64,000 nucleotides of DNA from Bettongia penicillata ogilbyi (taxonomy: Eukaryota; Chordata; Mammalia; Diprotodontia; Potoroidae): contig JAJHZJ010000271.1 of NCBI GenBank assembly GCA_023548195.1, positions 1 to 64,000 on the forward strand, read 5' to 3'. Numbering within the stretch: position 1 is the first letter of the stretch; every line of letters begins with the position of its first letter. Shown here in pieces: positions 12,101-23,640 of the stretch. The position numbers were made by a program, and so were the translations under genes. The notes under the pieces are model-generated. The model ran no database searches. It was not told the origin of the DNA and worked only from the letters and a program-made list of their open reading frames with translations.

Positions 12101-12827
12101 GTTTGTATATGATCTACTTGGTAGAATTTTTGTTTTTTTTCATTCATTTAACAGCTATATTTATTAAAAACTTGTGGGCAGTATTATAATAGGTACTAAC
12201 AGAGATAAAAAACTTGACTCTAACCTTCAATAAGGAAAAAGGCACATGCATAGATAAATATACAATATTACATAGTAAGTACATTAGAGAGTTTCAAGTA
12301 AGAGTGTTATGTTACAAATCAAAAGGAAAGTCATTATTGAATGGGGAGTAGGCATGGGCATAAAATCTTTTTCTTTCCAAATAGAATGTACCTCAGACTA
12401 CTGTCCCCCTCAAAAAAAAATAAACCCAAAACAAAACAGAACCCTGCTATCAACAGGGAATGCTAAGCTGGAACACCCAGACACTTCAGAAAAGCAACTT
12501 TCTTTTTGCCTCCTAGTCAAAGAATAAGTTTCAAAACAAATTAGAAATGATTTGGAGATTATCTAATATTTTGGATTATTCTACTTTATGTTTAGTATGA
12601 ATAATTGAGTTGTCCAAAAGAAAAAAAATCAAAGGAAGTGAGAAATAAGTAATGTCATATAAGTTGTCTCATGAATCAATTAGAAATTAATGTTTGGAGG
12701 ATATGGATTCAGATGAAGGAGAAAGCATTGAGAAAGATTCATCATATTACAAAATGACTCTGCCCAGTTGATACTTGGTACCTACTTTAATACAAATATT
12801 ATTTTAGAACAGGAACTCAATAATCAG
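12101..12827. other. Unique DNA with a weak L2 scrap
   Basis: 12138-12230 has a faint antisense L2 signature ('ttcatttaacagctatattt'). The remainder is unclassified. A 72-codon frame at 12309-12527 is Lys-rich and probably chance. Confidence 0.35.
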
Positions 12828-12965
12828 TAAAGTCATTCATTCATTCATCAAACATTTTCCAAGCCCTTACTATTCCCAGAACACTGAAATCATCACTGGG
12901 GGAAGTATACAGTATATATAAGGCATGGATCCTGCTCTAAATGATAAGGTTTATATTAATCACAG
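12828..12965 (-). mobile_element. L2 3' terminus, antisense
   Basis: 'ttcattcattcatcaaacat', 'ccaagcccttactattccca' and 'aggcatggatcctgctctaa' follow the L2 antisense order. Short and diverged. Confidence 0.55.
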
Positions 12966-13689
12966 AAAATATATGATAAATGGAATGGCTAATCAGGATT
13001 CCAGAAAGATGTTGATGAAACACCCTTCCCACCTCTTGGTAAAGTAGTGATGGACTAAAGATGAAGAATAAAGCAGACATTTTTCAAACATGACCAATGT
13101 ATAAATTAATTATGATTGAACATACTCTTTTGTCACAATGGAGGGTTTTTATTTACTTATTTTTGGAAGAGCAAGGAGACTTAGGAGTGCGTGGAAGAAT
13201 GTATAGGTAGTGATAGGGATGCCAAAAAGAGGAAAAGAAAGAAAACAGAAGAGGTCTGCTAGCACAGAACTTTACACAGAAATCTTCATGAACACTTCAT
13301 AAATGAATGAAAGAATGAATGAGTTTAAAAAGAGAAAGAAAATTCTTGATGAAATACAAATTCCACATGTATATTTGAAGATATTTCCCTATCTTTGTGG
13401 AGGGACTTCTCTTTTTTTATAATCAAAACTAGAAATAAATCACCTCATAAAGACCGAAATATTTTAGAAATGTGAAGAAGCTGTTTCATCATCTGTTGAT
13501 ACAAGCTCAGTCAAGTCCACAAGTTAATGTGATACTGACAAAATCACTGCCGCTGTTGGGAAGATGATTGTGGGTCTCCCCATAACTTCTTCATTTCCCC
13601 AACATTGAACCATTTAACCCATCCAGATATCATGCCAGTTACTCCTCCATTTTATTGCCAAACTTAAAAGAGTTGTCTACATTTGACAC
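12966..13689. other. Unclassified unique DNA
   Basis: No repeat or exon recognised. Confidence 0.45.
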
Positions 13690-14202
13690 CTCCACTTCCT
13701 TCCTACCTACCATTTTCTCAACCCCTTTCAGTAAGACTTCTGATCCTTTCATGAATTGAAGCTGTTTTCAGTATATTTTTATTGTTTTTATAATAAAATG
13801 CTCACCTCTCTTTTTTTGGCATTCAAAGCCCTTCACAATCTTTTTTTCCAGCCTATCCTTAATTAGACTGATTCCACATTGCCTTTCATTATTACCCTTT
13901 ATTGCAGCCATAACCTACTATTACCCATGCATGCTATTCTGTTCTTTGCTTTCATGCCTTTGCAACAGGTGAACCCCCATATCTGAAATGTTTATTTTGG
14001 ACATTTTGGAAGTCCTTGCTCCCTTTAAGATTAAGTTTGGATGTCACCTAATAATGGAGTCCCTTTCTAATTCTCTTAGATATTAAATTTCTTTCCATTC
14101 TTTCCCCAAATTACTTTGTATTCATTTTGTATTTTCTTACTCTAGTAAGATTAAGCGTCTTCTTTGTCTTTTTATCTCCTAGCACTTAGAAGGCATTTAA
14201 TA
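13690..14202 (+). mobile_element. L2 LINE, internally deleted, sense
   Basis: Begins in the ORF2 region ('ttctcaacccctttcagtaa') and jumps to the C-terminal and 3' UTR region ('tggcattcaaagcccttcac', 'gcctttgcaacaggtgaacc'). It ends 'cctagcacttagaaggcatt', the diverged L2 terminus. The next microsatellite starts at its 3' end. Confidence 0.7.
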
Positions 14203-14487
14203 CACACACATACACACACACATACATATATGTATATTTACTTATATACGGGCATATATATGTATATATACATATATGTGTATATACTTATATATGTATA
14301 TACAAACATAAATGCATATACACACATACATATCCACACATGCAAAGGCATGCATACACCTATACATTTATACATATATGCAAATGCATGTGCATACATG
14401 CACATATACACATCCATCCATCCATAAACACACACATATGTGTGTGTATATATATATGCATACATGCACACATATACATATACAATT
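14203..14487. repeat. CA/TA/CATA microsatellite block
   Basis: Interrupted cacata, tatgta and catcca units. Its position at an L2 3' end fits growth from the element's tail. Frames reading Tyr-Ile-His are artefacts. Confidence 0.9.
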
Positions 14488-14600
14488 AGGTGTCATCTTT
14501 GATTTCTTATTAGGTCAAACCCCAACTCTGTCATGTGTAATCTGGTTTCAAATCATTTTATTTCTACTTTTGAGATATCTTTTGAAAATTCCCTCATCTG

Positions 14601-15200
14601 AAAAGGACTTATTTACACAAAATATTTATAGCATTTCTTTTAGTGGTGGCTAAGAATTAGAAATTTAGGGGAATGGCTGATGAGTTGTGGTATATGATTG
14701 CAATGGCATATTAATAGGCTATAAGAAATAATGAGCAGAATTATTTCAGAAAAACATGGAAAGACTGGTATGAACTGATGCAGAGCGAAGTGAGCAGAAC
14801 CAGGACAACATTGTGCACAGTAACAGCAATATTAAAATTATGAATGACTCAGCTATTTTCAACAATACAACAATCCAAAACAATCCCAAAAGACTCATGA
14901 TGAAAAATGCTGTCTGCCTCCAAGAAAAGAAGTGATGGTGTCTGAGTACAAACTGAAGAATATTATTTCTCTTCCTTCCTTCCTTCTTTTTTCCTTTCTT
15001 CTTTTCTTTTATGTTTGAATTTTCTTCCTCAAAATGGGTAATATGGAAATTGCTTTACATGATTGCACATATATAACTTCTATCAAATTGCTTACTGGAT
15101 CAAGGAGGAGTGAGTGAGGGAAAGGAGGGATAGATTTTTTAATTCAAAACTTAAAAAACATGTTAATTGTTTTTCATGGAATTTTGGGGAAAGTATTATA
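14601..15200 (+). mobile_element. 5'-truncated L1 (ORF2 C-terminus and 3' UTR)
   Basis: Starts within the last ORF2 codons ('gtggtggctaagaattagaa', 'ggtatgaactgatgcagagc', 'gaagtgagcagaaccaggac'), which correspond to the conserved 'MEYY..I' to stop segment of L1 ORF2. The 3' UTR follows ('ctcatgatgaaaaatgctgt', 'catgattgcacatatataac'). It ends in A-rich sequence merging into the GAAA tract. It parallels the L1 at 28300-31912. Confidence 0.85.
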
Positions 15201-15217
15201 AGAAAGGAGAGAAAGAG

Positions 15218-15295
<78 letters not shown>

Positions 15296-15326
15296 GAAGA
15301 AAGGAAGGAAGGAAGAAAGAAAGGAA

Positions 15327-15404
<78 letters not shown>

Positions 15405-15680
15405 AGAAAGAAAGGAAGAAAGAAAAAGAAAGAAGGAAAGAAGGAAGGAAGGAAGGAAGGAAGGAAGGAAGGAAGGAAAAAAGAAAGAAAGGAAGGAAGA
15501 AAGAGAGAGAAAGAAAGAAGGAAAGAAGGAAAGAAAAAGAGAAAGAAAGAAAGAGAGAGAAAGAAAGAAGGAAAGAAAGGGAGAAAGAAATAAAAAAGAA
15601 AGAGAGGAAGGAAAGAAGGAAGGAAGGAAGAAAAAAGTTAGGAAGAAAGAAAGGAAGGAAGGGAGGAAGGAAGAAAAACA
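15201..15680 (+). repeat. 480-bp GAAA/GGAA purine tract grown from an L1 tail
   Basis: Almost pure purine: long gaaa arrays, ggaa blocks, and aaaaag or gagaga interruptions. It sits exactly where the poly(A) tail of the preceding L1 should be. The 159-, 178- and 238-codon frames across it read Lys/Arg/Glu or Phe/Leu/Ser repeats and are not genes. Confidence 0.97.
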
Positions 15681-16350
15681 AATGTCCGCCTTTCTCCTCT
15701 GACACTGCAGTCATGCTGTTACAGACCCTCATAATGTCACCCTCGATCTACTGCAATAGTTGGCTTGCTGAGCTCCCTGACTCAAGTCTGTCCCCACTCC
15801 AATTCATTATCCTTTCATCTTTCAAATTCATCATCCCTACATACAGGTTTGATCATGTCACCTCCCTATTCAATCAACTCTAGTGGTTCTCAATTGACTT
15901 CAGAATAGAACATAAAATCCTTTGGCTAATAAAATGCTCCTTAAGCTGGTTTTTTCTTACCTTTCTAATCTTCTAGCACCTTACTTGCCTCATTGTATTC
16001 ATTGTGCAATCTAGTACCAAAGACCGTTTTGCTTCACAAAAGAAACTGCATCTACTGACCAAGACTTTTCCTTAGTGGTCCTTCTTACCAAGAATTCTCT
16101 CCCTCTTTACTTCTACCTCCTTTCAGTAGCTTTCTTCAAGTCTCAGCTAAAGTCCCATTCTCTGTAAGCAGCCTTGAATAGTCCTCCCTAATGTTATCGT
16201 TTTCTCTCAAATTGTCTCGAATTTATCCTGCATATCTTGTTTGTACATAATGGTTTGCATGCCGTCTCCCCATTAGACTGTCAGCTCCTTGTAAATGTCT
16301 GCCAATAATATGCATTTGTCAAATGTCAGTTGATTGGCTGAATTGAATTA

Positions 16351-16650
16351 TAGGTCATAACTGCTCTTTTTACTCTGTAGTAGTTCCATTTTTAACAACT
16401 AATGTAATCCTTACTTGTGGATTTGTATGAAAGGAGATTGGGAGTCTAAATCTTTAGCTGGCAAGTTTGGAAAGCCAATTTGCAGTTCCTTTTATTTATT
16501 TATTAATTTCATATATTTGTTTAATCTATTTCATTTTTAGTATTATAGATTAGCATTTTAAAATGTTATACCCTTTTAGTATAATTCCCTCTGTTTATCT
16601 GGTCCATACCTCCATAAGTATGAAGACTGCCTAGAGATACTACAATAATG
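16351..16650. other. Unclassified unique DNA
   Basis: AT-rich, with (ttta)n near 16493-16508. No repeat family recognised. Confidence 0.4.
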
Positions 16651-16714
16651 ACATTTATAGCACTTTTTCATATCACTTGACCCTCATAATAATCTTTTAG
16701 AGAAGGAACTACAT

Positions 16715-17394
16715 AGGGGGGTGGAGCCAAGATGGCGGAGTAGAAAGACTCACGTATGCTAGCTCCGAACCCACAGCCCATATATTTCCTGTAAGAAGAA
16801 CTCCCCACGAATTCTGGATCACTGCAAGGTGCACAGAAACATAGTGGAAAAGATTTCCATTCCAGAGAGCCCTGGAGAGTTGTACCCAGGGGTCTGTCGT
16901 GCCCCAGAAAGCAGAGCCTACTCCTGAGCTGCCCTGGCCGCAAGGTCCCAGAGGAGCGGATGTGAGCAGGCTTCAGGGACGGAACCTCCGGCAGCAGGGA
17001 AGGTCCCTCCACCCACAGACGCTACAGGTCAGTGAGAGAGATGTCTGGGCTGGCAGAGAGGGGAGTGGGGTGTCTCTGTGACTCAGGCCCCCTCGGGAGG
17101 CAGCTGTGGAGGGAGTGGCACAGGCAGGCAGAGGCAGCAGCGGTGGCCAGGGACTCTCAGAGCAGCAGGCAGAAGTTCAGGGCCATTACCGAAAGTCTCT
17201 GCATAAAGCCCTTGAGGGAACTGAGCCTGGGAGGTGGCCCTGCCCCCACCTGAGCACCAGAACTTAAGCTCACATTGAATAGCAGCTGCGCCTGCCGCGG
17301 AAAGCCCATTTGAATATCAGACCCCAAGCACTAGCTGGGTGGATCTAGGCGGGGGTGGACAAGAATCTCAGAAGTCAAGTAACTGGCTGGGAAA
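16715..17394 (+). promoter_or_regulatory. 5' UTR / internal promoter region of HAL1-like copy A
   Basis: Begins with a short G run and 'gtggagccaagatggcggag'. The caagatggc core (16728-16736) is a YY1-type site, the same kind that positions transcription start in human L1. GC content is far above the flanks. Promoter activity is inferred. Confidence 0.6.
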
Positions 17395-18495
17395 ATGCCC
17401 AGAAAAGGGAAGAAAAATAACACTATAGAGAGCTACTTTGAGGGGGTACAGATGTTCCCGCCTTTCAATTATGATGATGAGGAAATATTCTTACCATCAG
17501 GGAAAGACATGGAGGTTGGAGCCTCTGTATCCCAGACATCCCAAGTGGATGTCCGGTGGGCTCAGGCCATGGAAGAGCTCAAAAAGGATTTTGAAAATCA
17601 AGTTAGACAGGTGGAGGAAAAACTGGGAAGAGAAATGAGAGAGATGCAAGAAAAGCATGAAAAACGGGTCAATACCTTGGTAAAGAAGACCCAAAAAAAT
17701 GCTGAAGAAAATAACACCTTGAAAAATAGGTTCACTCAATTGGCAAAAGAGGTTCAAAAAGCCAATGAGGAGAAGAATGCTTTCAAAAGCAGAATCAGCC
17801 AAATGGAAAAAGAGGTTCAAAAGCTCACTGAAGATAATAGTTCTTTCAAAATTAGAATGGAACCAATGGAATCTAATGACTTTCTGAGAAACCAAGAAAT
17901 CACAAAACAAAACGAAAAGAATGACAAAATGGAAGAGAATGTGAAATATCTCATGGGAAAAACAGCTGACCTGGAAAATAGATCCAGGAGAGACAATTCA
18001 AAAATTATGGGACTACCTGAAAGTCATGATCAAAAATAGAGCCTAGACATCATCTTCCATGAAATTATCGAGGAAACCTGCCCTGATATTCTACAACCAG
18101 AGGGCAAAATAAGTATTGAAAGAATCCATCGATCACCACCTGAAAGAGATCCAAAAAGAGAAACTCCTAGGAACATTGTGGCCAAATTCCAGAATTCCCA
18201 GGTCAAGGAGAAAATATTGCAAGCAGCTAGAAAGAAACAATTCCAGAACTGTGGAAATACAATCAGGATACCTCAAGATCTAGCAGCTTCTACATTAAGG
18301 GATTGAAGGGCATAGAATAGGATATTCCAGAAGCCAAAGGAACTAGGACTCAAACCAAGAATCACCTATCCAGTAAAACTGAGTATAATACTTCAGGGGA
18401 AAATATGGTCTTTAAATGAAATAGAGGAGTTTCAAGCATTCTTCATGAAAAAACCAGAGCTGAAAAGAAAATTTGACTTTCAAACACAAGAATGA
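17395..18495 (+). pseudogene. L1-like ORF1 (RNA-binding protein), inactivated copy
   Basis: Starts MPRKGKKNNTIES and runs in one frame for 366 codons to TGA at 18493. It is collinear with the intact ORF1 of copy B: a long coiled coil, an ENRSRRDN-type RRM segment and a C-terminal domain with a YPvK motif (YPAK in copy B). Three in-frame stops break it: TAG at 18037-18039 (Lys in copy B), TGA at 18304-18306 (Arg in B) and TAG at 18313-18315 (Trp in B). The Arg-to-stop change fits CpG decay. The first 214 codons remain open. ORF1 products are trimeric nucleic-acid chaperones in L1 particles; this copy is dead or truncated. Confidence 0.88.
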
Positions 18496-18628
18496 GAAGC
18501 ATGAAAAAGTAAACAGCAAAGAGAAGTTATAAGGGACTTACTAAAAGTGAACTGTTTACATTCCTACATGGAAAGACAATATTTGTAACTCTTAAAATTT
18601 TTCAGTATCTAGGTAGTTGTTTGGATTA

Positions 18629-18694
18629 TACACACACACATACACACACACGTACATGTGTGCACACACACACATACACACATGCATGTACATA
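18629..18694. repeat. CA/CATA microsatellite in HAL1-like 3' UTR
   Basis: Interrupted ca and cata units about 135 bp after ORF1. It occupies the same place as TG-type repeats in copies B and C and the TATC repeat in copy D. Confidence 0.85.
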
Positions 18695-19724
18695 CAGAGA
18701 CAGAGAGCACAGATTGAATTGAATAGGATGGGACCATATCTTAAAAGAAATTAAGGTAAATGGTGAGAGAGAAAGGTAGGGGGAGGAAAGAGGGTGAAAT
18801 GGATAGGGGTAAATTATATCTCATTCAAGAGGCAAGCAGGAGACTTTTTAGTGGAGGGAAAAGGAAGAGAGCTGAGAAAAAAAAACAAAACAAGAAGTTT
18901 ACCCTCATCACATTCGACTAAAGGAAGGAATAAAATGCACACTCATTTTGGTATGAAAACCTATCTTACAATACAGGAAAGTGGGGGAGAAGGAGATAAG
19001 CAAGGGGGGGGGGAATGATGGTAGGGAGGTTAATGGGAGGAGGGAGCAATTTGAAGTCAACACTCAGGGAGAGACAGGATCAAAAGACAATAGAAACAAT
19101 GGGGGGCAGGATAGGATGGAGGGAAATACAGTTAGTCTTACACAACACGACTATTATGGAAGTAATTTGCAAAACTACACAGATAGGGCCTATATTGAAT
19201 TGCCTGCCTTCCCAAAGGGAATGGGTGGGGAGGGAGGGATGGGGAGAATTTGGAACTTAAAGTTTTAGGAACAACTGTTTAGTGTTGTTCTTGCTACTAG
19301 GAAATAAGAAATACAGTTAATGGGGAATAGAAAGTCATCTGGCCCTACAGGACAAAATAGAAGATGGGGATAAGAGAAGGGAGGGATGATAGGATAGAGG
19401 GAAGATTGGTGATAGGGAAAATTAAATTGCTCGGTGTATTGGGGTGGGGGGAGGGGATAAAAGGGGAGGAAATTTGGAACCCAAAATTTTGTGAAAATGA
19501 ATGTAAAAAGTTAAATAAAAAAAATAAAATAAAAAAAGAAGAAACTACATATATCATCCCATTTTGAAGATAAGTAAACTGAGGGGTAGAAAGAAGTAAG
19601 AAGTAAGTTGTCAAACATGGACATAGGGATACAGACTGGACCTGTGATTTCCTTGGTATGAGAAACCTCCACATGAGTAAACTCCTATTAAGGATGCAGT
19701 TTAGCCCCTTTGTGCAAGGGATAG

Positions 19725-19865
19725 TCTTAAAGAGTTGCCATAGGCACTGTGAAGTTAAGAGACTTTCCCAGGATTACTCAGCTAATATATATCAGAAATA
19801 GATTTAGAATCCAGAACTTCTTGCTTCAGAAACCAGCTTTTTTCCCACTAATTAGAGTTAAGATT
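19725..19865 (-). mobile_element. CORE/MON-type SINE, antisense fragment
   Basis: 'tagtcttaaagagttgccat', 'gaagttaagagactttccca' and 'ttactcagctaatatatatc' parallel the SINEs at 23215-23370 (-) and 61305-61505 (+). Confidence 0.6.
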
Positions 19866-19989
19866 TGGATCCAAATTCTTTTCTTCCAATTTCAGTGCCC
19901 CTTATCCAACACCATCCTGCCTAGGAGATGAATGTCTATACCTAGTGAGTAGGGAATAGAATAGAAGTAGCTATCTTCTTCCACTTGGG

Positions 19990-20170
19990 ATTTTAGGACA
20001 TACAGGTAGCTGGAAGGGACCTTAGAAATAAATTAGTCCAATTCCATCATTTTGTAGCATATGAAACCTAATCCAGAGAAGATGTCACTGAAGTTAGTGG
20101 CACTCAAGTGGCAGAGATGGCATATTGATCCTGATTTTTCTGGTCCCCAAACTCAATGCTTTTCATTAAT
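19990..20170 (-). mobile_element. MIR-type CORE-SINE, antisense
   Basis: 'ctggaagggaccttagaaat', 'aattccatcattttgtagca' and 'caagtggcagagatggcata' are in MIR antisense order. The same layout appears at 24305-24510 and 38430-38612. Confidence 0.65.
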
Positions 20171-21930
20171 TTTGAGTGCTATACTACTTTTCAAGGGGAC
20201 TAAATCAAAGTATTTCCTACTATTGATCCTACAATAAACTTCTCAGATTGGAGATGTCTGAAGTCCCTCAGATAGTTATAATCCTGTGAACTTCTAGAGG
20301 GAAGCTTGTTTTTTCGTTCTTACTTTTGCCTTTCTTTGTATCCTCCCTGCTTAGCCCAGTATTTGACATGCTAAGTGTGTTTAATTATTGCTTTTTGACC
20401 TCATTCAGTATGAAAGGTCAAGTGATGAGACATGAAATTGTTCTAGCAGAACCATCACTCTCACCCTCTTGCTAAATATAGTCTTTGCCAATCTATCAGG
20501 AAAATAAGGCCTGGAAGGCAAATCCTCACATACAGGAAGAATGGAAAGATAGCTAGGCAAATTTTACATCTTTTGCAAGTGAGACTCCCAAACAGTTATA
20601 ATAGGTTTTGGCAGATGACCAGAACACCTAAAATGAAAGCACCCATATGGGAGATGCCAGGGACCTGATTCTGTGAGACAGAAGACCTGGCTCATGAGCA
20701 GACTTTCTGAATTAGGCTATCAAGGGATAGAGAACAGCCCTTTTCTATTTGCTACATAGTTAGACTTGTTGGCATCTTTAAATCTACCCAAATGAGGCAG
20801 AGTTGGTTTGTTTATCTGAGGTGTCCAGTGGTCTAGGACTCATGACCTCAAAGCAAGCAGTAAGTGAGTAAGGGCCTGAGGACCACCTCCCACTTTTTTT
20901 TTTAGCCTATGTGGCCTCATAGGTTTGTTTAATTTATGTTTTTTAGTTCTAATTGAATAGAATGAGTTCCAGGCCTGGGAGCTCAAGCCATGGAAACTTT
21001 GAGCCTAAGTTCTAGGTTGAATGTTGTAGCCATCCTGTTTCACAGATAACACATGGGAGGCCCTGGAGTTTTGGGACTCCAGCCACTAACAGGTTCTCTC
21101 TTGATTTGGTCAGACAAGGTGACAGCTTCAGAGGGGTTAATAATTTACTTTATTCTAGGCTAGTTTTCTCAAACAGTTGTGGGAGAAACAGCTCCTACAA
21201 CAATTCCTAACCACTCTCCTCACAGGGGCCAGCAAAAAAGGAAGAGGGCAATTACCCCTACTTCTCGATGGAGTCAGTTGAGACATGCACACTTATGCAC
21301 TCCCTTAAGTTCCTTCAAGTCTCAATGGGGGCCAGTTGAGACACACACAGATTTGCCTTTGGGTACCCCATGATTTCCACCCTCACTGAACAGTACCCTC
21401 TTCCTTTATAAGGTAGGCTCATGGGCTAACTTTAGCAATATCATCATTCTGTGTAACTGTAGTAAATATCACATTATGTCATCTCTTATCTCACAGAGCA
21501 ACCTCACTAAGATTATCTGTCACTACAGTTCTAGAGATTATTCTCTACTGTCTTGGAACTATTCTGGGAGTTATTATCTAATACTTGGAAACTAGACATT
21601 CCCATGGTCATAGATCCTGAGAAACTAAACTCTACAAGGATAACAAAATCACATCAGGTAAGTCTTGAAAAGATAGGAGCAAAGTGGAGCAGGGAGGAAA
21701 GGGACAGTTTTGGATTCATATTTAGTGGGACTAATCCTATAGAAGAATTAAACTAAACTGTGAGCTGAAATCCTCTCCTCTCCAAAGATTTCAGCAAAGA
21801 TGGAATGGGGGTGGTGGAATTATGCCTCAAGGTACTGGGGAAAATGTGTATGTATGTGTTATTGCTATTCCTCTGAGTTAAAAATTATTGTGTAAAGATA
21901 ACATGTTAATGGGTTAAATGGCTATATTTA
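20171..21930. other. Unclassified 1.76 kb, possibly old LTR material
   Basis: No family recognised with confidence. Around 21110-21420 the minus strand carries an aataaa-type signal ('ctagaataaagtaaattatt') and a 'tgttgtaggagctgtttctc' segment that could belong to an old LTR, but no paired ends or duplication were found. Frames of 64-67 codons (21179-21373, 21553-21756) have no support. Confidence 0.3.
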
Positions 21931-22028
21931 TATGTGTGTGTGCATGTGTATGTGAATGCACATGTGTGCATGCATGTGTGCATAGGTGTGTGAGTGGCAT
22001 GTGTGTGCGCGCGTGTGTGTGTGTGTGT
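21931..22028. repeat. TG-rich microsatellite
   Basis: Interrupted tg, tgca and cgcg units ending in a pure tg stretch. Alternating purine-pyrimidine with cgcgcg, so potentially Z-DNA-forming. Confidence 0.9.
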
Positions 22029-22032
22029 ATCA

Positions 22033-22110
22033 TGTCCTTGAAAGCAGAAATTACTTTTACCTTTTTTTATCCCTAGCATTAAGCACAGTGCCTGGCACAT
22101 AGTAAGTTTG
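22033..22110 (+). mobile_element. L2/MIR shared 3' terminus
   Basis: 'tccctagcattaagcacagt' followed by 'gcctggcacatagtaag' is the terminus shared by L2 and MIR. Confidence 0.7.
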
Positions 22111-23214
22111 ACTTTCCTTTGAGGTCAAAGATCCAGAGAATGAGACATCAGATGTTCCAGTAGGACCATTATTCTCTCCCTCTTTCTAGGTCTTTGCTAG
22201 GATGAAAAGAAATGAAAGCCTGTGAGGATAACCTTTAAATGCATGCAAAATGTGAAGATAGCTAGATCTTTCGAAAATGGAAAAGCCAAACAGCAAATGA
22301 AGATAGATATTCACACATTTTATTTTCTTCTCCATATCCATCTCCCCTATGTATTTCCACCTGAGTGGAATGGTTGTTGTCAGCTACTATTGTATCTTCC
22401 CCAAAGCACTTAGAAGCAGTGATTATTTTAAGGTTCCCTGTAAATAGAGGCTTTCACTTCTGCCTTTTTCCCAGTGAAGCCTTGTTACTTTTCATCCAAA
22501 GAAATGGTTCATTGTTCAGGCCACTGTGAACTCTCCCAGTCCTCAGAAGCCTCCATGCCCAGCCTTGGGTGCTTTGGGGAATTGAAATTCCTTGGTGACT
22601 CTGTTGTAATAAACCATTTTCTTTGAAATTGATAAACTTCAATAGTGGAGACTCAGGTCATTTCTTTTAGCCACTGTAGCTCCTCAACGTATATTGGTTA
22701 TCTTTGTGAACTTAAGAGATGGTTGTTTTAGAGAAATGTGATTCAGAGGCAGCTTGCTTGCATTTTGAATTCAGGGGCTGCTATGGATGGGCATCTTTCC
22801 TTAAATCAGAAACAGAACTTCAGATGACTACATTTAACTCTTATGTTTCTTTGCCAAAAGCACAGACATTTAAAATTTCAATTAACCGGTCGGTAAGTAT
22901 TATTAAAAAATGTTACATGAAATCACTGTGCTCGGATGCCAAAGGATAATGTAGAACTCTATGATTCTCTCTGTTTCTTGCCTTCTGCAAGTTTATAGTC
23001 CAGTTAGGTAGTTAAGATTACAAAAATCATTCCTGTTTGAAAAAATGTAGAATAAGCGCTATATGAGTGCTATGGAAAATAGGTGTTTATTTCTTTACTG
23101 CATCAAGATGTAGCTACCAGTAATTTTCATTTAGATTCTGTTTTGTTTTTGAGGAGAGGAGGGAGAGGTTTTGAACTTGTGGTTTCATTGGTTTATGCAA
23201 CTCCTGATGATGTC
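22111..23214. other. Unclassified unique DNA, 1.1 kb
   Basis: Small frames of 62-76 codons on both strands at 22222-22949 have no domain or splice context. A weak L2-like string ('cccaaagcacttagaagcag') lies near 22400. Confidence 0.4.
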
Positions 23215-23370
23215 ACAATGGATAGTCTTACAGAGTTGCCTGGGGAACAGAGAAATTCAATGATCTGTGCAAGATAATAGACATTATTCAATAATAACAG
23301 AAATTGAACAAAGGCCTTCTCGACTCCAAGGCCAAGTCTCTATTTGCTGCACAGACTTCCCAAATGTTTT
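23215..23370 (-). mobile_element. CORE/MON-type SINE, antisense fragment
   Basis: 'gatagtcttacagagttgcc', 'tgatctgtgcaagataatag' and 'aaggccttctcgactccaag' match antisense SINE order. It is immediately followed by a second SINE fragment. Confidence 0.6.
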
Positions 23371-23640
23371 CAAATTTTTGCATTATTTAACCCTTACAAT
23401 CACTTGGGAAATAAAGATGTATTTGTATTATGTTCACAAAGTACCCTTTGGCAAATGAGGAAACTGACATTATTTAACCCTTACAATCACTTGGGAAATA
23501 AAGATGTATTTGTATTATGTTCACAAAGTACCCTTTGGCAAATGAGGAAACTGAGTACCAGAGAACATGTGTGACCACACAGATGTTGGCAGAGCTGAGA
23601 CTGGAATCCAAATATCCTGATTTTCAAATTAGATTGTTTA
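23371..23640 (-). mobile_element. MIR-type SINE carrying an internal duplication
   Basis: 'ttatttaacccttacaatca' and 'gcaaatgaggaaactgagta' are antisense MIR core landmarks, followed by 'gatgttggcagagctgagac'. The core appears twice because of the tandem duplication at 23381-23554. Confidence 0.65.
23381..23554. repeat. Perfect 87-bp tandem duplication
   Basis: 23381-23467 and 23468-23554 are identical base for base. Each unit begins cattatttaaccc and ends gaggaaactga. The period is 87 bp (29 codons), so it does not close the short open frame across it. Zero divergence inside an ancient SINE means the duplication is very recent or an assembly artefact. Confidence 0.97.

Larger units (their letters stand above)
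14488..16350 (+). mobile_element. L2 LINE split by an L1 insertion
   Basis: The 5' part at 14488-14600 ('taggtgtcatctttgatttc') and the 3' part at 15685-16350 ('ctactgcaatagttggcttg', 'ctagtggttctcaattgact', 'ccattagactgtcagctcct') are contiguous in L2 order. Between them lie a truncated L1 and its expanded tail. Similar strings at the two edges (aaaattccctcatct and aaatgtccgcctttct) may be a strongly decayed duplication. Confidence 0.8.
16715..19536 (+). mobile_element. HAL1-like half-L1 element, copy A (full length)
   Basis: A 2.8-kb non-LTR element flanked by agaaggaactacat (16701-16714) and agaagaaactacat (19537-19550), a 14-bp target-site duplication with one mismatch. Order: 680-bp 5' UTR, ORF1 pseudogene (17395-18495), CA microsatellite, 1.0-kb 3' UTR, A-rich tail. 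No ORF2, endonuclease or reverse transcriptase sequence is present, yet both ends are intact, so this is not 5' truncation. Copies B, C and D share the structure. L1 machinery must have acted in trans. Known HAL1 families match this plan; the exact subfamily name is not determined. Confidence 0.88.
16651..19635 (-). mobile_element. MIR-type SINE split by the HAL1-like element A
   Basis: Left part 16651-16714 ('gacatttatagcactttttc', 'accctcataataatctttta') and right part 19551-19635 ('tcatcccattttgaagataa', 'gtaaactgaggggtagaaag') join into a normal antisense MIR once the 2.8-kb insertion is removed. Confidence 0.75.

Noticed and set aside
15114..15883. Open frames of 159, 178 and 238 codons on both strands
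   Set aside because: They translate the GAAA/GGAA purine tract into Lys/Arg/Glu or Phe/Leu/Ser repeats; no unique domain.
16715..19536. Copy A as an ordinary 5'-truncated L1
   Set aside because: It has an intact 5' end, a target-site duplication, and ORF1 joined to the 3' UTR without ORF2, unlike truncation.
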